From positions 1-64,000 of the forward strand of contig NZ_CADCST010000071.1 in assembly GCF_902804485.1 (NCBI RefSeq): DNA of 64,000 nucleotides, given 5' to 3'. The notes beneath the pieces were generated by a model. That model worked only from the letters and a program-made list of their open reading frames with translations, did no database searches and was not told the origin of the DNA. The first letter of the stretch is position 1; each line of letters begins with the position of its first letter. Of the stretch, positions 16,393 through 24,866 are shown in pieces. The position numbers and the translations under genes were made by a program. Source of the DNA: Flavobacterium collinsii (GTDB lineage Bacteria; Bacteroidota; Bacteroidia; Flavobacteriales; Flavobacteriaceae).

Positions 16393-16572
16393 TTATTTGT
16401 GATAAAAACGGTTATAAGAAGTACGGCTTCCCGTTGACTTGTAATTTTCTGTGCTTTCACAGTCGCAAATTCGATTTCCTGCCATTGCAAAATAAAGATA
16501 AACTCCAAAGCAAAAAAGTCCTATTGCTAGTGAAGCGGCATTATTAAATATAAAATCCAAAAATTTTTTCAT
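16393..16572 (-). CDS. 59-residue membrane protein between DUF4178 and DUF350
   Basis: Too short for standard ORF lists. 59 residues: one membrane helix (about 12-32, ASLAIGLFCFGVYLYFAMAG) followed by a CxC pair (CDC, 36-38) and a Ser/Tyr/basic tail. ATG at 16572 follows the DUF4178 stop by 6 bases and its stop is 9 bases before DUF350, so position and spacing argue for a real gene. No family recognised; the CxC could bind metal or form a disulfide. Confidence 0.7.
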   Translation of the reverse strand: MKKFLDFIFNNAASLAIGLFCFGVYLYFAMAGNRICDCESTENYKSTGSRTSYNRFYHK

Positions 16573-16578
16573 AACTGT

Positions 16579-17811
16579 TTATTCCTCATAGCGAGAATAA
16601 GAACTGTCTGCCCATCTCCCTTTTTCAAAATTATAATTAAAAAACCATATTATTAAGTAAATGATAATCATGCCAATAACAACCATCCATACATTTCTGC
16701 TTGAAGGCTCATTCCAGACCACATTTACACGCATTTCGCTATTAATAACATCTTCTGGCGCTTTCATTGGTGTTATTAAAAGATGGTATTTGCCTGCTTT
16801 TACACCGCAAATATTAAATTCTTCAGAATTATTCCCTTCTGTCCAGGACTCTCCGTCCGTATAGCCGTGATAATATTCGATGTCTTTGTTTGCATAAATT
16901 TCATCATTGGTCACTTCATTTACTAAAGCGACATTCAGATTGGCCCATGAATTATCAACATCTGTAGAAACTTTAATGGTCAATGGTGCCGAACCTCCGT
17001 TCAGAATAAAAGCATCACTTGTAACTTCTTTATTATCAAATTCGGTAAACTTTATTGATTTAGAAAAAACATTCTGTTCGAATTGATCCTTATAGATATA
17101 CCAGTTGGCCGTAATGATCAATAAAGCAATAAAGCAGAAAATAATTCCGGTATTTCTGAGATCAAATCCATAAGGCTGAACCATATTTGTACCAGACTGA
17201 TACGGTAAAGTAATCTTCTTAAAAGCCTTTTTTATTTCTCCTTTTTTAATGTATTCTCCGTAAAAAGCGGTTTCAACACCATTCATTCTTTCCACCGAAA
17301 TCATATACGGTGGTCTTATGTACTCCACTAAATGAATATTCCTGTTCTGAGGCAATTCGAAATCGAAAAACCCCTGAGCATTTATAATTGCGGCATCTGA
17401 ATATTCAAAAATATTATAGTCTTCCTTATTATGCTCCAAAATCAGAGGATGTTTTTTTACCTCAAAAACCTCTTCCATTTGAGTTAATAAAATCCAATGC
17501 CCTTGAGAAAGTGAAAGATAGACAAATTCATTTTTATGGTTTTGGAGTATAAACTCGGTCCATCTATAATCAGGATGAACCTTCTTTACCAAAATGCCTG
17601 TAACTTTATATTCGCTTCCTTTTAAAAAACCAACATCACCTATCGCTAAAGGAAAATCATTGATTGTCGTTTTATACTGAGTTTTTTTGCGAAACATCCC
17701 TTCTTTGTCCCGAGCATATAAACTCTGACAATTAGGACAGACAAAATTCACAACGTCAAAACCAACCTGTAATTCGGTTTCTATATTACAATCGTAACAA
17801 TGAATTTTCAT
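16579..17811 (-). CDS. DUF4178 protein with zinc ribbon and two membrane helices
   Basis: 410 residues. Starts with a zinc-ribbon-like CYDCNIE ... FVCPNCQSLY (Cys pairs near residues 5-8 and 28-31), then a DUF4178 beta domain (about 50-200), a membrane helix (TGIIFCFIALLIITANWYIY), an extracytoplasmic beta domain, and a second helix (VWMVVIGMIIIYLIIWFFNY) near the C terminus. DUF4178 is a known partner of SpeD, DUF350 and aminopropyltransferase genes. It starts 3 bases after the SpeD stop. Role unknown, probably a scaffold or sensor at the membrane. Confidence 0.82.
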   Translation of the reverse strand: MKIHCYDCNIETELQVGFDVVNFVCPNCQSLYARDKEGMFRKKTQYKTTINDFPLAIGDVGFLKGSEYKVTGILVKKVHPDYRWTEFILQNHKNEFVYLSLSQGHWILLTQMEEVFEVKKHPLILEHNKEDYNIFEYSDAAIINAQGFFDFELPQNRNIHLVEYIRPPYMISVERMNGVETAFYGEYIKKGEIKKAFKKITLPYQSGTNMVQPYGFDLRNTGIIFCFIALLIITANWYIYKDQFEQNVFSKSIKFTEFDNKEVTSDAFILNGGSAPLTIKVSTDVDNSWANLNVALVNEVTNDEIYANKDIEYYHGYTDGESWTEGNNSEEFNICGVKAGKYHLLITPMKAPEDVINSEMRVNVVWNEPSSRNVWMVVIGMIIIYLIIWFFNYNFEKGRWADSSYSRYEE

Positions 17812-17814
17812 ATA

Positions 17815-18177
17815 CTATCGGTTAATTTCAAAATCTTTAATAATCTTTCCTTCAAAATAGCTGATATAATCTGCCATTACGTCTTTGACCTTTTGCGAGT
17901 TATCCTGAAGATAGTTACACAAATAAACATCCAGTGTTAATTGATTGTATTCTGGCCAGGTGTGTATGCAAATATGAGATTCTTTTAAACAGAATGAAAT
18001 TGTAAAGCTATCGTTGTCAAAATTGTGTACAACCGCACCAACCTTCTCCAATTCATACTTTTCTAAAATTATATGGGTTGCATCAACAAAACCCTGACTA
18101 TTGGTTAGTTTTTGAATTTCATCGACATGTAAAGTAACCAGTTTATGCAGTCCTGGCGAATAAGGAGGTAAATCCAT
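17815..18177 (-). CDS. S-adenosylmethionine decarboxylase (SpeD-like)
   Basis: 120 residues, bacterial SpeD size. Contains LKESHICIHTWPEYN with the processing Ser67 that becomes the pyruvoyl group, His72, and Cys87 in DVYLCN, so it should be active. It makes decarboxylated AdoMet, the aminopropyl donor for the membrane aminopropyltransferase four genes downstream. First gene of the operon; an XRE regulator is divergent across about 310 bases. Cytosolic. A dedicated SpeD in this operon suggests the pathway is self-contained rather than part of general spermidine synthesis. Confidence 0.9.
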   Translation of the reverse strand: MDLPPYSPGLHKLVTLHVDEIQKLTNSQGFVDATHIILEKYELEKVGAVVHNFDNDSFTISFCLKESHICIHTWPEYNQLTLDVYLCNYLQDNSQKVKDVMADYISYFEGKIIKDFEINR

Positions 18178-18370
18178 TCTAGTTTTTTAGGTAACAAAAG
18201 GAGCCAAATATATAATAATTTATCTAATAAATTTAACTTAAAAATAAGATTTGAAAGCCTTCATCAAATTTCTGTTTTCAATGTATTTTTTAATATTACT
18301 ACTACTGAAAATCTGATCAATTGCTTTTAATTTTTGATTAATTTATTGTAGACGAATCCGAATAACAGAC

Positions 18371-18400
18371 TTGTACCAGAGTAGAAAAACCGTATTTTTG
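18371..18400 (+). promoter_or_regulatory. Consensus promoter upstream of the XRE gene
   Basis: TTG (18371-18373), 19-base spacer, TATTTTTG (18393-18400): a full Bacteroidota promoter. A start site about 7 bases downstream would fall at the ATG of a 13-codon ORF (18409). Confidence 0.6.
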
Positions 18401-18408
18401 CATCAATA

Positions 18409-18450
18409 ATGAAATCCGTATCTTACAAAAAAGAATCTGTTTTTTACTAA
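18409..18450 (+). CDS. Possible 13-residue upstream ORF
   Basis: Encodes MKSVSYKKESVFY and a stop. Its ATG lies 8 bases after a consensus -7 box and it precedes the XRE gene out of frame. It could be a leader peptide or chance. Confidence 0.25.
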   Translation: MKSVSYKKESVFY

Positions 18451-18476
18451 AATCTATTTTCTCTAAAATTTTTAAA

Positions 18477-18484
18477 TATCTTTG
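18477..18484 (+). promoter_or_regulatory. -7 box directly at the XRE start codon
   Basis: TATCTTTG ends only 4 bases before the ATG at 18489. If used, the transcript would begin near the start codon and be leaderless. The -33 element is unclear. Confidence 0.45.
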
Positions 18485-18488
18485 ATTT

Positions 18489-18896
18489 ATGAGCACAGCA
18501 ACAAAACCATATCATATAGGGCGAAAAATCAGCCGTATTCGTGAACTTAAAGACATGAAGCAAGAAGCATTGGCACAAGCTTTAGGTATATCTCAACAAT
18601 CGGTTTCTGCTATAGAAAACAGCGAAACTATTGATGATGAAAAATTGAAAGAAGTGGCAAAAGTACTTGGAATGACTGTTGAAGCCATTAAGAACTTTTC
18701 TGAAGAAGCCGTAATCAATTATTTTAATAATATTTATGATCATGGAGCTTTTAACAAGCATTATAATGATTGTACTTTTAATCCTTTAGATAAATTGGTT
18801 GAAGTTTATGAAGAAAAAGAAAAGCTATACGAACGTTTATTACAGTCTGAAAAGGATAAAAATGAGTATTTGGAGAAATTGTTAAAAGAGAAATAA
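18489..18896 (+). CDS. XRE-family helix-turn-helix regulator
   Basis: 135 residues. HTH at about 10-65 (IGRKISRIRELKDMKQEALAQAL ... SVSAIENSETI), then a linker with NYFNNIYDHGAFNKHYNDCTFNPLDKL and a C-terminal coiled coil (VEVYEEKEKLYERLLQSEKDKN), probably for dimerisation. This Bacteroidota-type XRE protein is common as an orphan regulator. Divergent from the SpeD operon; regulation of that operon is possible but no operator was identified. Confidence 0.85.
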   Translation: MSTATKPYHIGRKISRIRELKDMKQEALAQALGISQQSVSAIENSETIDDEKLKEVAKVLGMTVEAIKNFSEEAVINYFNNIYDHGAFNKHYNDCTFNPLDKLVEVYEEKEKLYERLLQSEKDKNEYLEKLLKEK

Positions 18897-18961
18897 ATTC
18901 TTAATACATACACGATCCTTTTTTGTATCACTATTTCAAAACGAGACATAAGTTCAAAATC

Positions 18962-19171
18962 ATGATTAAAATAAATTATAAAATTCAATTTGTCTTATTT
19001 GTTATTTGCTTATTCTTTATTGGTATAGGCATATTTAAAACATTAGACGAAGGCTTAAAAACTGGAATTGGTCTTTTTGGGCAAATTTCACATTTTGTTC
19101 CATTTTTAATGGCTGCGATTATTTTTGGCAATAACATCTATTCTAAACGAATTGAAAAATTCAAAAAATAA
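18962..19171 (+). CDS. Small two-helix membrane protein
   Basis: 69 residues from the ATG at 18962; an in-frame upstream ATG at 18923 adds 13 unlikely residues. Two hydrophobic helices (FVLFVICLFFIGIGIF and HFVPFLMAAIIFGNNIY) and a basic tail KRIEKFKK. Follows the XRE gene by 65 bases. No family recognised. Next to it is a strong terminator and the decayed tRNA copy that marks an island edge. Confidence 0.6.
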   Translation: MIKINYKIQFVLFVICLFFIGIGIFKTLDEGLKTGIGLFGQISHFVPFLMAAIIFGNNIYSKRIEKFKK

Positions 19172-19310
19172 AAGTACTTACAGAATTCGTCTACAATAAA
19201 ATTTGAGTTGGTTTTTCTAATACGCAAATGACACATTCAAAATTAAAAGAAGTCAGTTTCTAGAATATCTAAAATCCAACAAAAAAGAGAATCAAAACTT
19301 TATCAAATTC

Positions 19311-19343
19311 AAAAGGGGCTGTCATATTGAGACAGCCCCTTTT
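19311..19343 (+). terminator. Strong terminator left of the island
   Basis: Perfect 13-bp stem AAAAGGGGCTGTC / GACAGCCCCTTTT, 7-base loop, followed by T-rich sequence. Ends rightward transcription from the XRE and membrane-protein genes. Confidence 0.85.
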
Positions 19344-19348
19344 TATTT

Positions 19349-19430
19349 CAGAGAGCACGAGATTCGAACCCTCGATACAGTCAACCCTTATACTAGCTTT
19401 CCAAGTTAAATCCTTCAACTATTCTAAGCT
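19349..19430 (-). pseudogene. Decayed tRNA-Ser copy (island end)
   Basis: Aligns with the intact tRNA-Ser at 25655-25741 over almost its full length, with an exact 21-base match (19361-19381 versus 25667-25687, GATTCGAACCCTCGATACAG plus T) and an exact 15-base match around the anticodon loop. The acceptor stem and anticodon stem no longer pair, so it is not functional. The best-conserved part is the 3' (T-arm) half, as expected for an attachment-site duplicate left when DNA integrates into a tRNA 3' end. Confidence 0.75.
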
Positions 19431-19448
19431 TATGCTTAGCGCTAAAAT

Positions 19449-20249
19449 TTATTTATTGGCAACTGGTTTGGTTTTCATTGGATAATTAAAGAAGGTACTT
19501 GTTAGTATCGGTACAAAAAATACGGCAGCGGTAAGGACCGAGATTCCTATATCTGCGGCATGGCTTGCTAAGAATTTACTGAATGCTGTTTCGGGATAAA
19601 AATGTTCATATAAAGATAACGCCAGTTTAATCCCTAAAATGGCAATTACTACAAAAGCTGCGGTTTCCAGAAAATTGTATTTTTGCATAAGCCCCACAAA
19701 CCACTGTGCTATAAAACGCATCGCCAAAATACCTATAAATACACCAATGCATACTAATATGATATTTGGCGTAAAGGCTACAGCTGCAAATACATTATCA
19801 ATCGAAAAGGCCATATCCATAAGCTCCACAAGGCAAACAGTAGCCCAAAAATGGCCTATTGAGCCTACTGTTACACGGTATAACCAATTACCTTCCTTAT
19901 TTACTTTTTCTTCTTCGCCTCCTTCTTTTTGCTTGTCTTTGTACCATGAATACACCAGATAGAGCAGGTAAAGCCCACCAATAGGTTTAAGCCACCAAAT
20001 GGCAATAAGTGCCGAAGCAAATATCATGGCAACACCCCTAAAGAAATAAGCCCCCCAGATACCATACTTAAGCGCACGATCACGCTGATTTTCGGGCAAA
20101 TCCATTACCATTGTAGCCAGTACAGCTGCATTATCAACAGAGAGCAAGCTCTCGATAAGAATAAGGTTTCCAATAATTGCCAGTGATGTACCGGGATGTG
20201 CAATAATATCTTGCCAAAGGCTATTAATAGTCGTAAGTAATTCAGTCAT
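19449..20249 (-). CDS. TerC family integral membrane protein
   Basis: 266 residues, about seven membrane segments. Two TerC signature blocks: ESLLSVDNAAVLATMV and ELMDMAFSIDNVFAAVAFT, whose acidic and Asn residues are thought to bind metal. TerC/Alx proteins export manganese or other metals, often helping metal loading of exported proteins. Soluble loop GGEEEKVNKEGN between halves. First gene inside the island from the left; the symporter gene lies 42 bases upstream on the same strand, so the two may be cotranscribed. Confidence 0.88.
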   Translation of the reverse strand: MTELLTTINSLWQDIIAHPGTSLAIIGNLILIESLLSVDNAAVLATMVMDLPENQRDRALKYGIWGAYFFRGVAMIFASALIAIWWLKPIGGLYLLYLVYSWYKDKQKEGGEEEKVNKEGNWLYRVTVGSIGHFWATVCLVELMDMAFSIDNVFAAVAFTPNIILVCIGVFIGILAMRFIAQWFVGLMQKYNFLETAAFVVIAILGIKLALSLYEHFYPETAFSKFLASHAADIGISVLTAAVFFVPILTSTFFNYPMKTKPVANK

Positions 20250-20291
20250 TTTGTATTATTTTAAAGAATGATGCCATAATGGCTTGTTTAT

Positions 20292-21536
20292 TTATTTTGA
20301 TATGGAAAGATCTATTTCGGGGTTTGGCTCAAAGTCTTTTTCATATTTAGAAATGATTATAACCGCTACACCATTGCCTATAAAATTAGTTATGGTACGG
20401 GCTTCGTTCATGAACTTATCAATACTGAAAAGCAGTGCCAATCCTTCTAAAGGAAATTTATTAAGTGTTGTAAACGTTATGGTAAGCGCTATAAAACCAG
20501 AACCAGGTATTCCCGATGCTACTTTTGATGTAACCATGATAACCAGCCCTATAGTTATGATATCGTGAAGCGTAAGTGGGATGTCAAACAACTGAGCAAC
20601 AAACAATGTACATACTGGCAAAAATATAGACGCACCCGCAAGGTTAAAAGAATAGCCCAACGGTATTGAAAGCCCCACTACAGCTTTACTACACCCCGCT
20701 TTTTCAAGCTTTGCAACAATTAAAGGAAACGCTGTTCTGGATGACGATGTACTAAAAACAATAAGCAGTTCTTCTTTAATATAATTCAGAAACTTCCAGA
20801 GACTTATATTGTAATAACGCAGCAAAAGTCCCAGTACAACAAATACAAAGAGAGCCATTGTTATATAAGTAGTCGCTAGCAATTTGCCTAAAGGCAACAG
20901 GCTATGTATACCAAATCGCGATACTGCGTAAGCCATTCCGCCAAAAGCAGCAACCGGTATAAGCAAAAACAGGTACATCAGTATCTTATACAAAAAGGTC
21001 ATAATTTTTTGCAGCGTGGTTACGTACTTTGCCCGGCCCGGAGAGAGGCTAAGCAAAACACCTGTTATAACTGCCAACAGAACCAATACCAGCGGTCGGT
21101 TAAGTATTATAAAGTTAAACCAGCCGTCATTAAGTGATTCGGTAGCTGTAAAATGTTTGGGTAAGGCCGCATCGATAAAGCTTTTTTCTATCTTGCCCGG
21201 TTCTATAAATAATGCTGCCATTATACCCATTATCATGGCAAGAGTAGTTATTATTTCAAAATAAACGAGCGCCTTGAACCCGACACGACTCACTTTTTTA
21301 AGATTATCAATACTACTTACACCTATAATTATCGTTAAAAATATTATGGGCTGTATAAGCGGTTCAATAAGATATAAAAATCCACTGCCTAAAAAATCCA
21401 GCTGAATACCCTGTTCAGGATAATAGTGACCCACAGCAATTCCCAACAGCAACGCTATGGTAACATAAGCTGCTAAATTTTTCAAATACTTTTGCGGTAT
21501 TCCAGTACTTTCCGGATGTTGTTGTGTGGTATCCAT
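20292..21536 (-). CDS. Dicarboxylate/amino acid:cation symporter (DAACS family)
   Basis: 414 residues, sodium/dicarboxylate symporter fold with eight membrane helices and re-entrant hairpins. Signature serine-rich hairpin VFSTSSSRTAFPLI and the KVASGIPGSGFIAL block that binds substrate and sodium. Family members take up C4-dicarboxylates or glutamate/aspartate. Between TerC and the CitMHS gene (41 bases) on one strand, suggesting an organic-acid uptake operon. Confidence 0.88.
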   Translation of the reverse strand: MDTTQQHPESTGIPQKYLKNLAAYVTIALLLGIAVGHYYPEQGIQLDFLGSGFLYLIEPLIQPIIFLTIIIGVSSIDNLKKVSRVGFKALVYFEIITTLAMIMGIMAALFIEPGKIEKSFIDAALPKHFTATESLNDGWFNFIILNRPLVLVLLAVITGVLLSLSPGRAKYVTTLQKIMTFLYKILMYLFLLIPVAAFGGMAYAVSRFGIHSLLPLGKLLATTYITMALFVFVVLGLLLRYYNISLWKFLNYIKEELLIVFSTSSSRTAFPLIVAKLEKAGCSKAVVGLSIPLGYSFNLAGASIFLPVCTLFVAQLFDIPLTLHDIITIGLVIMVTSKVASGIPGSGFIALTITFTTLNKFPLEGLALLFSIDKFMNEARTITNFIGNGVAVIIISKYEKDFEPNPEIDLSISK

Positions 21537-21577
21537 TTTTTAAACCTTATTCATTAAATTGCTCCGTAAAGGTAATT

Positions 21578-22870
21578 TTAAAAAGTTATTAACCCGATAA
21601 GCAAGGCCGCAATAAGCATAGCAAGTGATGAGCCCAAAGCCCATTTTATAGTAAACTTTACGTGGTCAGAAAACTCAACACCTGCCAAACCTACTAAAAG
21701 ATAAGTTGAGGGTACAAGCGGACTTAACAGATGAACGCCCTGACCAATAAGCGATGCCGCTCCTATTTCTAACTTTGTAGCGCCCAAGTGTAATCCCGTT
21801 TCTGTAATTAATGGCAGTATGCCAAAATAATAAGCATCGTTGCTTAAAAAAAATGTTAGCGGTGCACTGCTTACGGCTGTTAGTACAGGAAAAGCACTCC
21901 CCCAAGTATCTGGTACCACTGATATCATAGAAGCTGCCATAGCATCCATCATTCCAGTACCAGAAAGTATGCCTGTAAAAATACCTGCCGCAAATATCAT
22001 CGATGCTACAGAAAGAGCATTGCCCGCATGCAGCCTCATTACTTTTTGCTGTTGCTCTACTTTTGGATAATTAATAATAAGCCCGATGCAGAATGCTATC
22101 ATAAAGGAAACGGCCAATGGCAACACATCAAACATCATTGAGGCCAACAGTAGTATTGTAAGCAGAAGGTTGAACCATATCAGACCTGGTCTTCTGAGTT
22201 CACGCTCTATAACAACTTCTTCCTCATTTATAAGGTGCTTGTTCATGTCGCCTTCGCGTGCAATCCTTCTTTTTTCGCGAAGCCCAAGCCAGAATGCTGC
22301 AAATAGTACCCATAGTATACCACCAATCATGACCGGTATCATAGGCATAAACAATTCTGATGCATCCATTTTAAGAGTCGTCATCGCACGTGCTGTAGGT
22401 CCGCCCCAAGGTAGTATATTCATTACCCCGCCACCAAGCATTATAATGCACGCGAGAACAAGCGGATTCATGCCCAGTTTTTTATATAATGGCAACATTG
22501 CGGCTACAACTATCATATATGTAGTGGCACCATCACCATCAAGCGAAACCAATATGGTAAGCAAGGCAGTACCCACGGCTATTTTTAAAGGGTCGCCTTT
22601 TACAAACTTTAATATTAGGTTTACCAACGGGTCAAATAATCCCGCATCAATCATTATACTAAAGAAGAGTATCCCAAAAATAAGCATGATTCCGGTGGGA
22701 GCAATATTCTTTACACCTTCCATGATTATTGAACCAAGATCGGCAGTAAAACCACCTAAAATAGCAAAAAGAATAGGGATAAGTATTAGCGCCGTTAACG
22801 GAAACAAGCGTTTTGTCATGATCAGGTACATAAATACAATGATCATTGAAAATCCTAAGATTGTAAGCAT
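21578..22870 (-). CDS. CitMHS-family metal-citrate:proton symporter
   Basis: 430 residues, about twelve membrane segments. N-terminal MLTILGFSMIIVFMYLIMTK and the GGGVMNILPWGGPTARAMT and SLDGDGATTYMIV blocks are typical of CitMHS transporters, which import citrate complexed with magnesium, calcium or other divalent cations. An acidic/basic cytosolic loop (NEEEVVIERELRRPG) separates the halves. Together with the adjacent C4-dicarboxylate-type symporter and TerC metal transporter it suggests coordinated organic acid and metal handling. Confidence 0.9.
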   Translation of the reverse strand: MLTILGFSMIIVFMYLIMTKRLFPLTALILIPILFAILGGFTADLGSIIMEGVKNIAPTGIMLIFGILFFSIMIDAGLFDPLVNLILKFVKGDPLKIAVGTALLTILVSLDGDGATTYMIVVAAMLPLYKKLGMNPLVLACIIMLGGGVMNILPWGGPTARAMTTLKMDASELFMPMIPVMIGGILWVLFAAFWLGLREKRRIAREGDMNKHLINEEEVVIERELRRPGLIWFNLLLTILLLASMMFDVLPLAVSFMIAFCIGLIINYPKVEQQQKVMRLHAGNALSVASMIFAAGIFTGILSGTGMMDAMAASMISVVPDTWGSAFPVLTAVSSAPLTFFLSNDAYYFGILPLITETGLHLGATKLEIGAASLIGQGVHLLSPLVPSTYLLVGLAGVEFSDHVKFTIKWALGSSLAMLIAALLIGLITF

Positions 22871-22888
22871 GACTCTATATTTTTAAGT

Positions 22889-23581
22889 TTAATTATTTTC
22901 TGTTTTAGCCGACCAGTCAAATGAGTTTCTAAACCCCGCCAACACATAATTGCTTGTATCATCAGGGCTTACCTGATTGACAAATGAAAGTTCTATTGCT
23001 GATTGTTTACCAAGATTGATACCCAATCCAGCTGTAATCCGGTTGCTGTCAAATTGTTCCTCCTTTACCACATTCATCCTGATTTCATTTTTTAGAATGC
23101 CATACAAGAGGTTATTTCCCTTTTCTTTACCCAATGGGATTTTTAACGATATGAGATAACGCAGCCTCAAAACAAAATCATCAGGATTGGTTAAAAAACG
23201 TTCTTCGACACGATAACGGTGTAATAATGTAGTACGCCCAAGTTTACTTTTAATCGTTAACTGTTGAAACGGCCTGTTTTCATAACGTATCTTTTTATCG
23301 GTAAAACTTGTGTACGGTTGTAGCACCAAAAACATGAAACCCACAGCCGGATACAGGTCGTTGTCTAGCTTTCTTTCAAGATAGGTCGAAACTAAAAAAA
23401 GACGTGAATCTTTTACCAAATCGTATGCGCGATATTGAGAAAGGGCTGTAAAGCTGTACTTTTCGCTCAGTTTTGCCGACATTGTATATTGCAGCCACAT
23501 GTTAAGATTATCTTGTTGTGCTGATGCTTTCGTAGAAAAAAGCATTAAAAAAAACATGATTGATATATATATTCTATACAT
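22889..23581 (-). CDS. DUF2490 outer membrane beta-barrel-like protein
   Basis: 230 residues with an N-terminal signal peptide ending STKASA-QQ. The rest is alternating amphipathic strands, beginning NMWLQYTMSAKLSEKYSFTALSQYR, as in DUF2490 proteins, with a C-terminal aromatic segment. Likely an outer-membrane barrel. First gene of the leftward transporter operon (18 bases before CitMHS), divergent from the two-component genes, so it may be the outer-membrane port for the citrate-type substrate. Confidence 0.78.
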   Translation of the reverse strand: MYRIYISIMFFLMLFSTKASAQQDNLNMWLQYTMSAKLSEKYSFTALSQYRAYDLVKDSRLFLVSTYLERKLDNDLYPAVGFMFLVLQPYTSFTDKKIRYENRPFQQLTIKSKLGRTTLLHRYRVEERFLTNPDDFVLRLRYLISLKIPLGKEKGNNLLYGILKNEIRMNVVKEEQFDSNRITAGLGINLGKQSAIELSFVNQVSPDDTSNYVLAGFRNSFDWSAKTENN

Positions 23582-23765
23582 TCTGATAAATTGTTAATTT
23601 ATTTGTGTGAGGTAAAAGTATAGGATTGATTTTTTCAAAAAATTAATTTTCAACGAACGACTCATTTAATAAACAAACAACGCAAAGTGCCTATTATAAA
23701 ATAATGATATTTGTATTTTAAATGATATAATTTTAACGGGTGAATAATTTTTAACACAAAAAAGT

Positions 23766-24866
23766 ATGGTTTTACTAATAAACATCATTATCCTCCTTGT
23801 AGCTTTTAGATTACTGTTTGAACAAAAGATTATAGGCAGCCTCATGAAAAAACAATGGACGAACCTTATCAGGTTTCAACATGTTTTATTTTTTGTTATA
23901 TATACCTCCTTTCTGATAATTTCAATGTTTTATTTTACCGACATGCCTTTTGCGCTGTATAGGATACTATTTATTATGACGATCAATACTGCCTTGTATA
24001 TCGTTTGTTATGCCTATTTAGTTCCTGCCTATTATCAAACCAATAAGTATCCTGAATACCTGTTGTATGCCCTGATATTATTTATATCAACAACATTGCT
24101 ACGACTGCTCGCTGAGCCTGAATTTTCAAAAGGAAGTGGTGTAGCACAAGACCAAACGCTTTTTTTGATAAGTGTATACAGTTCGCAAAGTATCGTGATT
24201 TTAGTAGCTTCCTTTTTAGGAATATCAAAACATAAGTTTTTAATAGAATATGACTATCTCGACCTTGAGGTAAAAAAAAATGAGACCGACCTCAACCTTA
24301 TGAAGTCAAAGATAAATCCGCACTTTTTACTCAATACTCTTAATAATATCTATGCGGGCAGTTACAGCCAGCATGCTAATACGACCGAAGCAATACTACA
24401 GCTAAGTCAGTTGCTACAATATGTCATATATGAAACCGACAAAAAAACTATTGCCATACACAAAGAGTTTGAAATGATGAAAGCACTTGCTGGCTTATAT
24501 CAGCTCAAATACAACAATACACTCCATATAGTATTTGAACTAAATGATAGTGAAGTGCAGGAACAGGTAGAGATTCCTCCTTCTATATATTTTACTCTTT
24601 TTGAGAATGCACTCAAGCATTCAGACATTGGAACAGACATGGATGCCTATATTTCTGTGAGGTTTGATAAGGAAGACGATAACTTGTTGTTCAGAATAGA
24701 AAACTCTGTACCAGAACACGCTCAAATTAGTAATAACAAAGGATATAACGGAATGGGACTGGTTGCATTGAAAAAAATATTAGCAATGGAATACGCAGAA
24801 AATTATGAATTGTTTGATGAATTATCAAATAAGACGTACTTTTCTACTCTCAAAATAAAGTTATGA
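23766..24866 (+). CDS. LytS-type sensor histidine kinase
   Basis: 366 residues. Four or five membrane helices (residues 1-155), then a His_kinase domain with KSKINPHFLLNTLNNIYAG (phosphoacceptor His186) and an ATPase domain with NALKHSDIG and NGMGLVALKKIL. An internal ATG at 23844 (MKKQWTN) would remove the first helix and is a possible start. Stop overlaps the LytTR gene by 4 bases (ATGA), a standard coupled pair. Divergent from the DUF2490-CitMHS-symporter-TerC genes, so it probably controls them in response to organic acids. Confidence 0.88.
   Translation: MVLLINIIILLVAFRLLFEQKIIGSLMKKQWTNLIRFQHVLFFVIYTSFLIISMFYFTDMPFALYRILFIMTINTALYIVCYAYLVPAYYQTNKYPEYLLYALILFISTTLLRLLAEPEFSKGSGVAQDQTLFLISVYSSQSIVILVASFLGISKHKFLIEYDYLDLEVKKNETDLNLMKSKINPHFLLNTLNNIYAGSYSQHANTTEAILQLSQLLQYVIYETDKKTIAIHKEFEMMKALAGLYQLKYNNTLHIVFELNDSEVQEQVEIPPSIYFTLFENALKHSDIGTDMDAYISVRFDKEDDNLLFRIENSVPEHAQISNNKGYNGMGLVALKKILAMEYAENYELFDELSNKTYFSTLKIKL

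Larger units (their letters stand above)
18178..18488. other. Divergent control region between speD-like and XRE genes
   Basis: About 310 bases without a large gene. It contains the promoter at 18371-18400, the 13-codon ORF and a second -7 box at 18477. No clear minus-strand promoter for the SpeD operon was found by eye. Confidence 0.5.

Noticed and set aside
19349..19430. Second functional tRNA-Ser
   Set aside because: Acceptor and anticodon stems do not pair; only the T-arm half is well conserved.
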